From assembly GCA_009792885.1 (NCBI GenBank), contig WMCF01000080.1, positions 495,139 through 559,138 on the forward strand: 64,000 bases of DNA, in the 5' to 3' direction. The stretch's first letter is position 1. Every line of letters begins with the position of its first letter. This DNA comes from Eremophila alpestris peregrina. Lineage: Eukaryota > Chordata > Aves > Passeriformes > Alaudidae. A program made the translations under genes and the position numbers. The notes beneath the pieces were generated by a model. That model saw only the letters and a list, made by a program, of their open reading frames with translations. It had not been told where the DNA came from and made no database searches. This document shows, piece after piece, positions 1 to 12,300 of this stretch.

Positions 1-165
1 CGCGACCGGCGCTCCGCGCACCGCGAGGAGAAGTTATCATTGCCGTACATCGGCGCTGAGGCAAGTCTGAATGGCGTGAACACGTGCCACGTATTCGCAG
101 GTGCAAAGAGCTGCTGATCTGGGAGGCTCTGCCCTCGCCGTTTCTGAGATTCTGTGCTTCTGTCG
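1..165. promoter_or_regulatory. CpG-rich edge, possible CpG-island promoter or first exon
   Basis: Eighteen CpG dinucleotides occur in about 165 bases, eight of them in the first 26, while the rest of the window is CpG-poor and AT-rich. CpG density falls away from left to right, so the window probably begins inside the tail of a CpG island centred to the left. Two splice-donor-like CAG|GT steps follow (after 100 and after 178), so a first exon on the plus strand is possible, but no convincing coding frame is visible. A promoter firing leftward is equally possible. A CpG-rich repeat fragment is an alternative. The base composition is seen directly; the promoter role is inferred. Confidence 0.45.
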
Positions 166-2130
166 TGGCACATGACAGGTTCCTTCAGCTTTACGATAGG
201 TTCTTCACTTATCACTTCACCATTAAGTATAAAGATGTTGATGGTCCTTTCTTATCTAGTTACCCTAGCTGAGTATTTTGAAATTACTAAATCAGGGCTA
301 ATTAAAGAAAAAAAAAAAGGGTTACAGAATTCCTGTTACAAAGGTACAGAATGAACAGTTGATACAGTGTTAGAAGGTGCTCGGGAATCAATATGATATG
401 ACACTTACTAATTGGAAGCACGCTCCATTCTATTTGCGTCTGCTGAGGCTAACAGTAAAATCCACATCCTACCGTGTGGCTTTGTAGGCCTGGCATGGGT
501 TGATTTTGCCTTAAAAGAACATCCTACTAAGAAAGTCATAGACATACTTAGTTGAAACACACTATACAAAAACAATATACCTCCCCATAAAGCAACAAAT
601 GCAGACTGTACAAAAAGACATAATCGAAAGTATTGTCAGTCATGATATTTTTAAACCAGAGATATTAAAGTTTAAGTAAATTTGTTGCGTAGATACCCAG
701 AATATACTGCCTCTCTATGAAGTTCAGCACTTTGTCCTTTCTAAATAAAGCACAAGGAAGATGAAGAGAGTCCAAATGAATAACAAAGCCACTGATATTG
801 CATAAAAACATGGAAGGACCTTTTGTCTACACCTAATACAATTTTTTTGAAAGGCACTAATAAATTTAAAGTAAAGTATTTCTCTAAACAAAATACTTAT
901 GGAAAGATAGCAAGTAAGATTAAAATGTCATGCAGCAATTTTCTAGAGGTTAAAGTTGGTAATTTTTAAAGGATTTGGAGGAAAGAGAGACAGAAAAATT
1001 AAAAGCATAAAATACAATATGATTCAAATTAGAAAAGACCTTGCGAAAGAACCTTAATGCAGGATCGAAGTAAAATTTTGAAACCTGTAAGTTGCTATAA
1101 TACCTGCACTACTGTTCTCCAGCCAAGTCTGCTTACAGCTTTGTAAAATATGCTTTATTCCCCCTCTCTCTCCGGGAGGAACATAAAGATATCACCTCTT
1201 TAAATGTCACCACCATTTTAACTGTCCTGGTGATTTTATGACAAGAAGTTCACATTTGTCTAATCATATGTAGGCACATACTGAACATTATTCTTTCACA
1301 CACGTCTCTGCTTTCTGTGAATCTGTGAAACTGAGGAGTTGTCAAAGAACTTTTAGATAAAACCATGCAGTTGGATCAAATTTGCTAATTAGATAATTCA
1401 AAAGTATTGAAAGAGTAAAGTTCTGTAGGCCATATATTCATTAGTCTGGAGATAAGTGTTAAATAAAGCTAGAGGCAACACTTGGAAAAGGGTATTATCA
1501 CCTGTTATGGTAAATATCAGTTTATATTTGTTGCAATTAAGAAGATTTCTCATAGGAGTGTTGCTGAACTGTACAGTAATCGTGTCTTAGAAGGTTTGAG
1601 ACACATAGAGTTCTGCGTGACAGTGCCAAAAATTACCAGGTGTGAAAATATGATGGTAAAATTACCAAATACCATTAAAAGTCACTTTTCCCTCTAAAAT
1701 TAGTATTTTACCAAAATTGACTGGGGGAAGAATGTGGGAAAAAACAAACTGAAAGTGTCGTATTTTCAGGCCACCAAAGTTGTCAATATGAAAGCTATGG
1801 AAATCTCCATCAAGAAATACCATAGCTGGCTTAGTGGGCCAAACAGCACTCTTTCTACAGGCACCTACTAGCTCCTGCTTTGAGTCTTTAAATTCTAGAA
1901 TTACTAAAGGGTAGCTGTACAAAGAAATTATGTGGTAAATCATTACTTCATTTCTACATAGATAAGTTTTATTTCTATGTTTTCTGTGCATTTTTTTCTC
2001 ACTGATTCAATAAAGTAGAAAAGAACTTAAAATACTCAAATACTTCCTACTAATCAGTACTTAAGGAATAACCACAATATGAATCAGTATTTAAGGAAGA
2101 AGCCACAACTAAACCACTAGAGACGAGCAG
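166..2130. other. AT-rich non-coding DNA, nothing recognised
   Basis: About 2 kb of AT-rich sequence with short A-runs (for example near 308). I see no repeat family, no RNA gene and no coding signal; the open frames are short and of biased composition. Confidence 0.6.
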
Positions 2131-2205
2131 CTTTCCAGTAATGGTACAAGAGCAAACATCATCCTGAAGGTGGTAAAACTATAGCAAAGATCTGAAAATA
2201 TTACA
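2131..2205 (+). repeat. Unclassified two-copy repeat, copy A
   Basis: Positions 2152-2175 are identical, 24 of 24 bases, to 4178-4201, and similarity with a few mismatches and one or two gaps continues on both sides for about 75 bases in total. The other copy lies at 4158-4230 in the same orientation. I do not recognise the family. It could be a fragment of an old interspersed repeat or of a retroviral internal region, or a local duplication. There are no obvious terminal repeats and no poly-A tail. Confidence 0.6.
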
Positions 2206-4157
2206 AAGCTATGGAGTGTGATCAGAGGACTAGAAAATATTGAGTTCAAGATTGAAAAAACTTACTTTCTTCAGCTCATGAAAGTCTGACAGGAAGTTCA
2301 ATAACACCCCTGAAATATGTAACAAGGACAGGTAATATTTTTTTCCTTGTCTATAGGATAGGACAAGGATAATACCCTTGATTTACAACAAGGCAGATTC
2401 ATGTTTGACATTATGAAAACTTTTGAAAAGTTAAGCACAGCAAATAGATCATTTCAGAGAACACTCAAATCTTGAGTAATAGAGCCTTCTCAGAGCAGGT
2501 GAGGTAAACCTTTTCCATGCTGGTAAAGAGATTTGCTTTAGTAGGTAAAAGTAAATCAATGACTTCCCAGAAATTCTGTTCCTTTGCAATATTTCTTTGC
2601 CCATTTTTATTTTACTGGCATAGATAAAGTTATGGGAAGAACATTCATCTGAATACATTACAAGGAAAACCTGAAGATGCAGAAAAACTCAGTGTTTGCT
2701 TGAAATCAATGTTCTAAAGTTGAGTGTTTGATTACTTCAAAAGTTTTGAAACTTTAATTCATACACCATATATAAAGAATGTACCGCAGGATAGAAATTA
2801 TAGTAAATATCTGTAAAGATTTGAACATATATTTCTGGAAAAGAGGTAGGAGCTGAAAGCTTAAAGACTCCTTGTGAGAGTACTGTTATTTAGGTGAAGG
2901 AGTAAGAAATTACACTTTAGAGTCTGGGAACAGGTAAAAGCCATATGATGTGTGTGTATGTGCTATGGTATCCTATCCTGTACACAGGAGTGTGTACAGA
3001 AAGATCACTCTTACCAAACTGTGCAGAAATAAACTTAAATTTTCCTTAGAGTTTGTGAATTTTTAGCTCTTACAAGAAGGAGAGGTTGGACAGTTCATGG
3101 GACCTCATGATCTGATCTGAAACATTTTGTTTTCCAGCAAAATATCCCAATTCCTGTGAAACTTTTCACATGAAGGTGCTCTTGCGTTCAAGCTACAACT
3201 GTTGTCAGAGATGCACGTCTGTACCATGACTCAGAGCAAGCCTGTGAACTCAAGTTGGGCTGACAACTACACTGAGGTGTTCCTGCTTCTCTTACATGAG
3301 ATCCCACACCTTTTCCCTAAATGACAAAATTTGGCTTTCATACAACACTCTACTGAATTTTCTCCAAACACGAGGCACTCTCCAAGTGTTTTAGCCTTTT
3401 TTTTTTTTCCATTTTATTCTTTCCAGTGTTCCGCCTATTTGCAGATTTATCTAGATACTTTATCCTGGCTGATTTTGCATTCCTAGTGATGGAAAAGTGT
3501 TTACCTTACCACTTAGAAGCACTACTCAGACATCACTGCCTTTAAAGTGAAGCTGAATCCTGCCACCTTGTGCTCAAGAAAATTAGCACATCTCTTTATT
3601 TTGGGAAGGAGACGAAAAAGAGGAAAGTGGAAGGAAAAGCGTATCAACTACCATGTTTTTATTAAACAAGAAATTAATTGAAGATCTGAAGACTTAGTTG
3701 GTTGGGTCCAGTTCAGATATTGCCTGAGGTGTCTACCTGAGATCTTCTCAAAAGGACAGTCACTCTCCTAGCAACACTGTTCACACCATGGGCAGCCACT
3801 TTTCATATCCCCACAGCATTTTGAAGCTCTGGCCTCCCCCATGACCTGATGCAGACAAGACACTTATCCAGCCTCTCATCCCATAACCTCTGTCTCTTTG
3901 ATGGCTCAAGGTATTTATCACAGAGTTTTGGTTGCACTTGGTCACATTTGTTATGAGACCAGCACAGCTTTCTTTTTATCAGTAAGAAATTACATCACAG
4001 ACTGGAGGGAAAGAGCCTTCTCATTTATTAAAAAAAAAAATAAAGAGTATTTTGAGGGGGTGGCAAAAGCAATGCTTGTAAGGAGCAATGAATATCTCTT
4101 TTCTGGTGAAGTCCAAGTCAGCATTCTTTTTTCTGTGTGACAGGATTCCACAAGTAC
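2206..4157. other. AT-rich non-coding DNA between the two repeat copies
   Basis: I see nothing beyond ordinary unique sequence and short homopolymers (T run near 3400, A run near 4030). No coding frame of interest, no CR1 or LTR sequence recognised. Confidence 0.55.
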
Positions 4158-4230
4158 CTTTCTGGTAATGTGTGAATGCAAACATCATCCTGAAGGTGGT
4201 AGAACTGGAACAGATTTGGAAAAGTATCTT
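4158..4230 (+). repeat. Unclassified two-copy repeat, copy B
   Basis: Partner of the repeat at 2131-2205, in direct orientation and about 2 kb away. The 24-base identical core is 4178-4201. The flanks agree less well, including a CTTTC..GGTAATG-like left part and a downstream AGAT.TG.AAA..TAT pattern. It lies about 55 bases left of the poly-C run. Confidence 0.6.
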
Positions 4231-4284
4231 CCTCCACCACGTGCTTAATTGTGCCTCCCCTTCTCCTCATCCCCTCTCGTTCCC

Positions 4285-4285
<1 letters not shown>

Positions 4286-4328
<43 letters not shown>

Positions 4329-4334
4329 ACCCCC
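4286..4334 (+). repeat. Poly-C homopolymer tract
   Basis: Forty-three consecutive C residues (4286-4328) are followed by A and five more C, with a C/T-rich shoulder on the left from about 4250. The complementary strand is therefore a G-run of more than 40. Such tracts can form quadruplex structures on the G strand and i-motif structures on the C strand, are length-unstable and are hard to sequence, so the exact length here is unreliable. Apparent proline- or glycine-rich reading frames across it are artefacts of the tract. Confidence 0.97.
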
Positions 4335-7300
4335 TATTGTCACTGCGAGCTCCTGCCTCAGCATCAGTCTATCTTATCCACCACTCTTGTGAGTGTCTGT
4401 CTAGCCAGACAAACAGAGCAGCTTGTTGATTCTGCAGCTATCCACTTACCACATTCTGGATGCCTGGCAGCAAGCATAAAAGGTGTGCTTACCTCTAAGA
4501 CTTCAGCAACAGACATCCCCAAGGAAATGATCAACGGTAATGTTCTACCTTTCTGGGTTATTTCCAAAGAATGTTTATTCAGGTTAAGTCTGTATCAACT
4601 GCACAGATTTTCTCAGTTCACAGAAGTAATTTCTTCCTCAGATAACTCAGCTGACTCTCTATATGTCTGTTTACACGTATATATTTTATTGTGCAAGTCA
4701 TGCTTGTCTTTCCGATTACAAGGATTACAAGGTGGAAAATGGCAACATAATAAAAATATTACAGCCAGTTGTCAGTTTTCTCCCCATTTAAAAACTGTCC
4801 AAACTGTAAGGAATTTTTTGGCCATGTTGAGCTAATGATATTCTCAACTTTCCTTTCGAGGAGTCAGTGTAAAATAAGATAAAGGGAAAAAAAATAAAAG
4901 CCAAAGAAAGATTCCCTAAAACCTAGTCTCCAGTACACTAATTAAAAAGATCCAAAACAATCTGAAAACTTAGCTATCGGAAGATTGCAAGCCAGCTTCA
5001 TTTGGCACTGAGTTACTGAGTTACTGCTGCTTTCATCATTTACATTTACATGGGCTACATAATATCCTGCATTGCTTGTGGTTATGATTTTCCACTCCTT
5101 GTCCTTCTAGGCCATAGGAAATACAGAGACGAGAAGAAAAAAAGCTGTGTAATTTATTGCTCAAGATAGGTATCATTCAGTTTTTGATGCAGATATGCTT
5201 ATCATGGATTTGCTAGTTAGTGTTTCATTCTAACAGAAGGCCAATTCATTATAAGGTCTGTTTCTCCAAGGGGAAATACTACTTGTTCAGTTGTGTTCAT
5301 TGTTGACAGCACACAGAGGACACAGTAATTGTGTTCCAGAACTACTGATGATGTCTGAGCTTGCCTCTTGTCACAATGGCACAGATAACAGCCATGAGCA
5401 GTGATAAGCAGTCAAACCAGTACAGACCAAGGTCAGAAATCAATTGCTTCCAGCTGATCGATTTAGGACTGAAAGATCCTGATGGTTGGTATAGCAGCCG
5501 TAAATGGAGGTAATTATTCCACTCATGGATAATATACTGTGAATGTCTTGGTAAATCCAATCTCCATCTAACTGAAAATCACGTGTACGGGACCATTGGT
5601 GATTTTGCTTTCCCTTTGTTAACAATATCAGCACTAGAGATAATACTAGGTAAATGTAATTCTTGTTACCAATTTCTGTTTTCTGTTTGACTCTTCCCAT
5701 GTCTAGTTATATTTTACATGGCTTGTGCATCTTCTATACAATTAACTCTTTTTAAGACTGAGCAAGAAGAAAACAGGATAACTTTTATAAAAGGCCTGGT
5801 AGTTTCTTTGTAGTACAATAAAGTATTCTGCTCCCAGAAAATGTTCATCTTGTCCCCTGTTTATGAAATAATCTCTGGATGCTGACGGAATTCATTGCCG
5901 CCCTCTGGACTGATTTAAAAAACATATAGACAAGTTTGCTGCAAAGCCACTTTGCTATCCTCTGGAGGCTTTCCTGTTCAAGATTATTTTCAGGATGTGG
6001 TCTAGCACAGAAACTATGCAAATCCCTTTAACACTTTTTCCAACCTTCTCTCTCTCTACATCCTCTCTCTGCCTCAACTACTTATAAAGCCTCTCCCTTG
6101 CTGATAATTTTGTGTGGCTTCCACAGCCTTTAGTGGCCACCAAGATGTTCTGGTCTTTTTGTCATCTCCTACAGAGTTTTCTCCTCTCCACAACACCTAG
6201 AATTTTTCACAGGGCTTGAAGGACTCTCTTATATAATGTTCTGAATGTTTCTATGGTACTTCCACTGTTTCCCACAGCAACCATATAGAGGAAGAGACAT
6301 TTTAAGGTGCACCATCATCAGCTAAATCCTCACAAGATTCAGATAACATTGTTTTTTCACATGGTCATGTCCAGCTAAGACAGAGGCACCACTTGGTGTC
6401 AGTTTTCTGAAGTTCAACAATATTGCCTTGGGGCGTGGCAACATCTGAGTCAAAGAAAGAACTGATAGTCATCATTCTGTTAACAAGGAATGCAAAAAAG
6501 TTTAAAATCTGTGAACACCTGGGTTTTGAAAGTGTCACCTTAAATCAGTTCTTGTGGGTTTGGTACCTTCCTCAAATGTCTAGGTAAAGCAATGACCAGC
6601 AGCCTCCCCAAGGCAGCTGGACCAGTTGGATTAAGCACATTATGTACAATTCTGTGCAGAAACAATGCAGAACTGTTGACTTGTCAGTATTCACAGTCAT
6701 TTAAGGTGAATTCACCTTACAGCTTAGGTCCTGAAGCTGAAGTTGGTGAAAAATTCTTATCACCTTAACTGAACCTTATCTATCATGCAGAGTTTAGTCT
6801 TCGGCAGTTAAATCCTGTTTGGGTTGTACTTTTTTGCTTTGGCCTTTTGTGCCACCTATTAGCTTGAAATTATAGTGTAGCAAAAGTTTATTTTTACTTT
6901 CAGTGAAATTTGCTTTGTTTTTCAATTGATTATCTTTCTTAGATGTGTGAAAATTCGTGTTAGTATATTCTATTAATGCCCCAACTACTTGATTCTATTT
7001 TCTTCCTGTGTTGTTTTTGTTGTTTGGGGTTTTTTTTGTCAACAAGGCATGTTGATGCCTAAACTTTCACTAAATATATTTTCACTTGAAGATTTCATCC
7101 AAGAATTACAGGGCACAAAAGGATCTTCTATCAAAGTTGACAACATAAGGCACTTAATACTTGTTTTTCCCCCATCGTTTCAGTTTTATTACTCATCTTA
7201 CCAAAGAGCACCTTCTCTCTTCAGAGGCTGGTACTTTTATTTGTCATTCACATAGGCAATGCTTTTTTGGGATCTGTTCCCACCAGAAGTACCTCCTAAT

Positions 7301-9353
7301 GGCTTCTCTTTCTTTCAGGGCCACTACTGTCAGACACCACACCTCACTCATGTCATGGCGCTTCTTCTAAACTTTTTAAAAACAAATATATGGGTGAGAT
7401 AACTAAACACCAGTGGCACATCAGCAGCATTCAGGTTTTTTCTAGATCTTTTATCTCTTGACCTATTTCAGAATTTAGTCCATCCCAGCTGAAGAGATGA
7501 GCAAATGAAATAACAGGAGATGAACTCACTCTGTAACAAGGAAAAGAAACACTTACTGTGGATTCATTGCTCTCCACACCTAAGAGATGAGGTTCGCATT
7601 CCTTAGGTTTAACTTATTCCTTACCGGTACCACGGAACACTTATCTCTTCAGCAAAAAATTCTCTTATTTTGTTAGTAATTTGGTCTGACACCTAGAAAA
7701 GAAGCTGAAAAAATCCAGAAGTTTGATATCAAACCTCATAACTGTTGATAGCAAACAAACACAACCTTTCTTAGTTGTGCCCATTTTAATCTGCTTTTGA
7801 AGACCTCTCCTGAGGAAAATTCTGTGAGTCTGCGAATTACTATCTTCTGAAGAAGTCCTATTTTCCTTAGCAGCAGAGACAGACTTTAGTGTCAGGATTT
7901 ATCTTACTACATGTAGAACTTCACGGCATAACTGTATTTATTTTATATTTAGCCAGGAGAGATGGACAATGGTTGAAAATCTCACCCTACAGTAAAGTCT
8001 GATCCGTGTCAGACAGATAGTTTCCTGGAAGTACCTATTTCTCTGCTGATTGCAAGGTGAATCCTTAGATGTGAAAGCTTTTATTCAAGATGCATATATT
8101 TAAGTGAATACTGGTCCTAAATAGATTTCTCTGTTTGATTGGAAAAATCTGTTGATGTTCCTACAAATATTTGGAGTAGAAGCACTGAATAAAAAATTAC
8201 CTTGACTTCTTGATAATTCTGTCCCAGAAAAAAATATTTCTTGATTACAAGTCCTTACCATTTTTTATCTCTGTCAATGAAGTTAAAAGAAGTGAAACAG
8301 TGAGCAAAATTCCCCTCAATTTCAAGTGTTTCATACTCCAATACAGTTTGTTTATTTACAAGGTTAAGTTCACTTACTAACAGCCAGTAACATTTTGTTT
8401 TCATCTTGATTCAAGGAGATGATTCTTCATCAAGTCTACATATAGTGGAATTATTTTGCCAAAGATGTAGCTGTTGAATGACAATGTGTGTTATAAGACT
8501 CACACACATGCTTCTAACAGCCCAGTTTTTGCCTTTGGTGTCTGCCCCTGGGGACTCTCATGCTTCCAGAGTAATTGGTTGGTGTTTTCTTGCTGAATTG
8601 CAGCTACTCAAATCCTTCAACCTATTTTAGTCAATGAAGCAAAGATGGCATGAAGCAAAGTAATTTCTGAAATCTAGCCTAAAAGCTTATGTTCTTGTAG
8701 CCCATTCCTACTAGTTTCATTTATCTACCCCAGGAATCTTTTCTTCCTCTCTACTGTCCTCACCAGTATTCAAAACCCCACAACTAATTTTCTTTTAGCT
8801 CCTATGGTCAGAATGAAGCACCTTCTGTGCATTATTCTTCCCGTCTATGCCTCATCCAAGCATTGTGCTGTCATTCCAGCCAGGGATTTCCTAGTATTTT
8901 GTAGAGAAATATAATTTTCTGAAGTTGGCATTCACAGACAGCCAAATAAAATTCATGTGCTGGTTTTGCCCTTTAAAACAGGTAATAGTAATTCACCGTT
9001 GGATGTGCTCTCTCATTTTTGAAGTTGCTGGTCCGGTCCAGATTCTGTGACAGCTACAGGGCTTTCACCAAGCCTGAGACAGCTGTCCCTGGCTTTTCAA
9101 CTTCTACTTGTGTGACTACGCTTGAAGGCTAAAGTGCTTATGTTAAAAGACAAGTTTGGTTTACTTTCCTATCTTTTCTTGAAAGGAAAGGATCTCACAT
9201 CTCTACTTCATGTTGCATATGTATCCACATTAGTTCTGGGGGTGCTCAAGAGGAGTCACTGAAAAGTGGTTAGTCTTCTTTCCCATCACTGTTGATGGTG
9301 TTTTGACTGGATTTGTATTTGTTTCATGGATGACTCTTGCATAATAGTCCCTA

Positions 9354-9356
<3 letters not shown>
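4335..9356. other. AT-rich non-coding DNA, nothing recognised
   Basis: Five kilobases with no recognisable gene, RNA gene or repeat family. A C/T-rich stretch lies around 6040-6130. Open frames are short and unremarkable. Confidence 0.55.

Positions 9357-9393
<37 letters not shown>
9357..9393 (+). repeat. Poly-T homopolymer (37 T)
   Basis: Thirty-seven consecutive T residues. Read on the minus strand this is a long A-run preceded by the sequence at 9394 and rightward, as an A-tailed retrocopy would be. I see no AATAAA just before the tail on that strand and recognise no parent gene, so a simple expanded A/T tract is the safer call. Confidence 0.95.
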
Positions 9394-9394
<1 letters not shown>

Positions 9395-12300
9395 AGAGGC
9401 AGTGAGGTAGTTGAAGAGATTTCCAGGCCTTCATCCACCCAGAGATTCTGGTCATAAGAGCATGTAGGACAGACACAATCCCTTGCATGCTGTTTAAACC
9501 ACAAGCAATATTTCTTGAAAGGCAAAAAGGCAAATGACCTGATGGCTAAAAGGTTAAAAGCTTTGTTAAACATGTGTGTGCATTGCCATTGATTGTGGAT
9601 TTGATGGTATTTAAGTGTACTGTGGACGGAAACCACTGATACAGGGCCCACTCCTTGTCATCCTTCCTCAATCCCAGTGTGAAACAACCTTACAGACTAT
9701 CAATTTATTAATTGACCACAGAATGTGGGTCAAAGGACTGAAGTACATGGATGACTACTGACACTGACTACTGCAGTGTAACTTTCTGTGTGGTGAGAAG
9801 ATTAATCAAAAAAACAGGATTGAGTTGACACAATACATCTAGCACAGCTGAAAAAATGTTTTCAAATTGTTGTTGTTAAATTGCTGACCTTCAGAGTTCA
9901 TTTTTCAGGAGCTCATTGCACTTGTAAGATTTAGACGTGTGGAAAAGAATGTCAGTATTCTGAAAAGCATGGAAGGAAATACTTAAGAACACCATCAGTA
10001 AGATGGTAGGCAAAACTTTAATCACCATTAAGATGATATGCAAATTGTACAAGGTTTTTAATACTTGTAGGACTGCTTAATTTTTGCTGTTCTGGTTTTT
10101 TGACCTGAAGTTGAAAGAAATTGTTTGCCTTGCTTTCTTAGTTGTACCTGGATTTGTAAAATTTGTATTTAGTTTTAAAGGTAAGATACAGATAAGTAGA
10201 TATAAACAATGATAACACAAATGATATGTGATGGCACAACAGCATGCATTTGTGATTCAATTCATAATAAATTAGTATAGACACAAAACACTTTTGTTAA
10301 CAATAATATATAACCATTAAGATTATTCTTCCCAAGTATTTTTGTAGTCTAAAAAGCTTATGTAATATATTTATGGTATTTAGAGAATTAAGGTGGTAGC
10401 ACAATCCCAGAAGTCACTGGTACAACTAGTATTTTGTAAAAGTTACCTAAGATCACAAACACACTGAGTACGTTACTTCTGGTGACCCAGAAATGCAGAC
10501 CATAAGCACAAGGATGCAAACCCTTTAAAGCTGACAAAAAAGAAATTCCATCCTTCTGCAAGCAAAGCAGCAGCATATAAAATTTGTTTTGAATTAAGTT
10601 CCTGTTCTTGAATACCTAGAATGGTTCCTGAGAATTCAGAGTCATATGAAGACCAATGTCTTGATTAAAAACTTGTACAAAAGTGTAAAAAGCATGCAGT
10701 CCCTTTTTAAAATGGATGCTATTTCTTCCACTTCTTAGGATACTGTGGTTTTGTGGGGTGACCATGTGCATTAACACATTTGCCTGCACATCTTGAGCAT
10801 TATCCATGCTAGTAAATCAGGTAAAATGAGGAAGCTGTTCAACTGCCACTTGAGACAACTTGGAAAATGGGGATTTTTTGTCTCAATATTGTGAGAGGGG
10901 AAAAAAAATTGAAAATGCCTCCTACTTGAGTCTAAAAACAAGGACATTCTGCAAAATCCAGAGCAACTTCGATGACTTATCAAGACACTTGAAAAGAGAA
11001 CACAGAGCTGGCTCAACTGAGTTCTGTTGGCAAGGGCAGGGAAGAGCAGAGACTCTGCGCCAGAGTGATAATGTTTGGCTGTAGAATGGTCTCCCATGAG
11101 AACATTGTTGGATGTATCAACATCTGGCACATCAAAAGTCATAATAAATAAAGCAGTATAAACGCTGCTGTAAAGCATAGACTTTCACTGGCATTCATTC
11201 TAACCTTTTACCTTAGTGATGCCAGATATCATCTTCTAATTATCAACCCTGTGACCTAACACTTCTTTTTTAAGTCATTTTCATGCTTGTGTAAATGCAG
11301 GGTTGAGTAAAAAGTTGTTTGCTATTATCCTAAATGAGAATTTTTCAGATTTTTTCCTGTATTTAAAAATAATACTGCCTTTCTGGAGTAGTGAGGGAGA
11401 GAAATGAAGCAGTTCATCTCTCAGTCAAGTTCAGTCACTTTCCCATTTCTGTGCCACATCTTGTGTGTCTTCCCTTTATAGCAGGGGATCTTATCTAACA
11501 AAGCATCCCTTAGCTTTTTATTTACGTGCCCAGATGATTTCACACACTGTGAAAGTGGATGTTCCTAACTGAAGAATTGCTCACTGGCTTGTAACAGGCA
11601 CTTAATTGACCATTTGATTTTAAGCTCAATCTCAGTCAGAGAAGGCCAATTATTTTGAGATTTTTCATGCTTTTTGACTGCAGAGTGCAACAGCATTGAG
11701 AAATGTAAAGCAATAAGGGAATACAATAGCATTTTGAATTTTGATTAAAGAAAAACAAAGTAAATAATAAGAGTAGTATGCCAAATTTAAACATAGGAAT
11801 GATGCTGGAGTGTTCTTAATAGAGGCCTGGGGCACTGGAGTAAGTCAGGCTGTGCTGAATGTTCAAAACTGTCTTTCTTGACAGTGTCAGTATCTCTTTG
11901 TCTGGCAATAATGGTGCTAAAAACTGTGCTGTCACAAAAAATACAGTAAGACAAAAGGCCTGACTCAACAACAAGTTGCCCTGCTTTTGTATCATGGTAA
12001 CCCCTCTGAAAACAAGCTGAAGTAAAAAGATGTAACTGGGGAAACAAAGGTGTTAATCTAGCTCATCTCAAGGCAAGATTTCCACTTGCCAGATTTGCTT
12101 ACTAAAAACATCCTACTTGGCTGAAACAGAACATAAAACAATGCTCCATAGCATTATATTTAAGCTGCACAATCTTATAAATGTCATAGAACATGACAGG
12201 AATTATATCCTATTCATCTATGTTTTTATGGATATTGTCATCAGGAAATACTGATACTCTCAATCTTCAAAATATTTTTCTTAGCATACAAAGCAAAAGA

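Noticed and set aside
4118..4835. Open frames with long proline or glycine runs
   Set aside because: Produced by the poly-C tract at 4286-4334; no coding features on either side.
9286..9651. Minus-strand frame with a lysine run
   Set aside because: Caused by the 37-base homopolymer; no recognisable protein sequence around it.
11140..11160. AATAAATAAAG string as a polyadenylation site
   Set aside because: No transcript, upstream exon or downstream GU-rich element can be supported; such strings are frequent in AT-rich DNA.
10771..11178. Minus-strand frame of 135 codons
   Set aside because: No recognisable domain, no splice or promoter context; likely chance.
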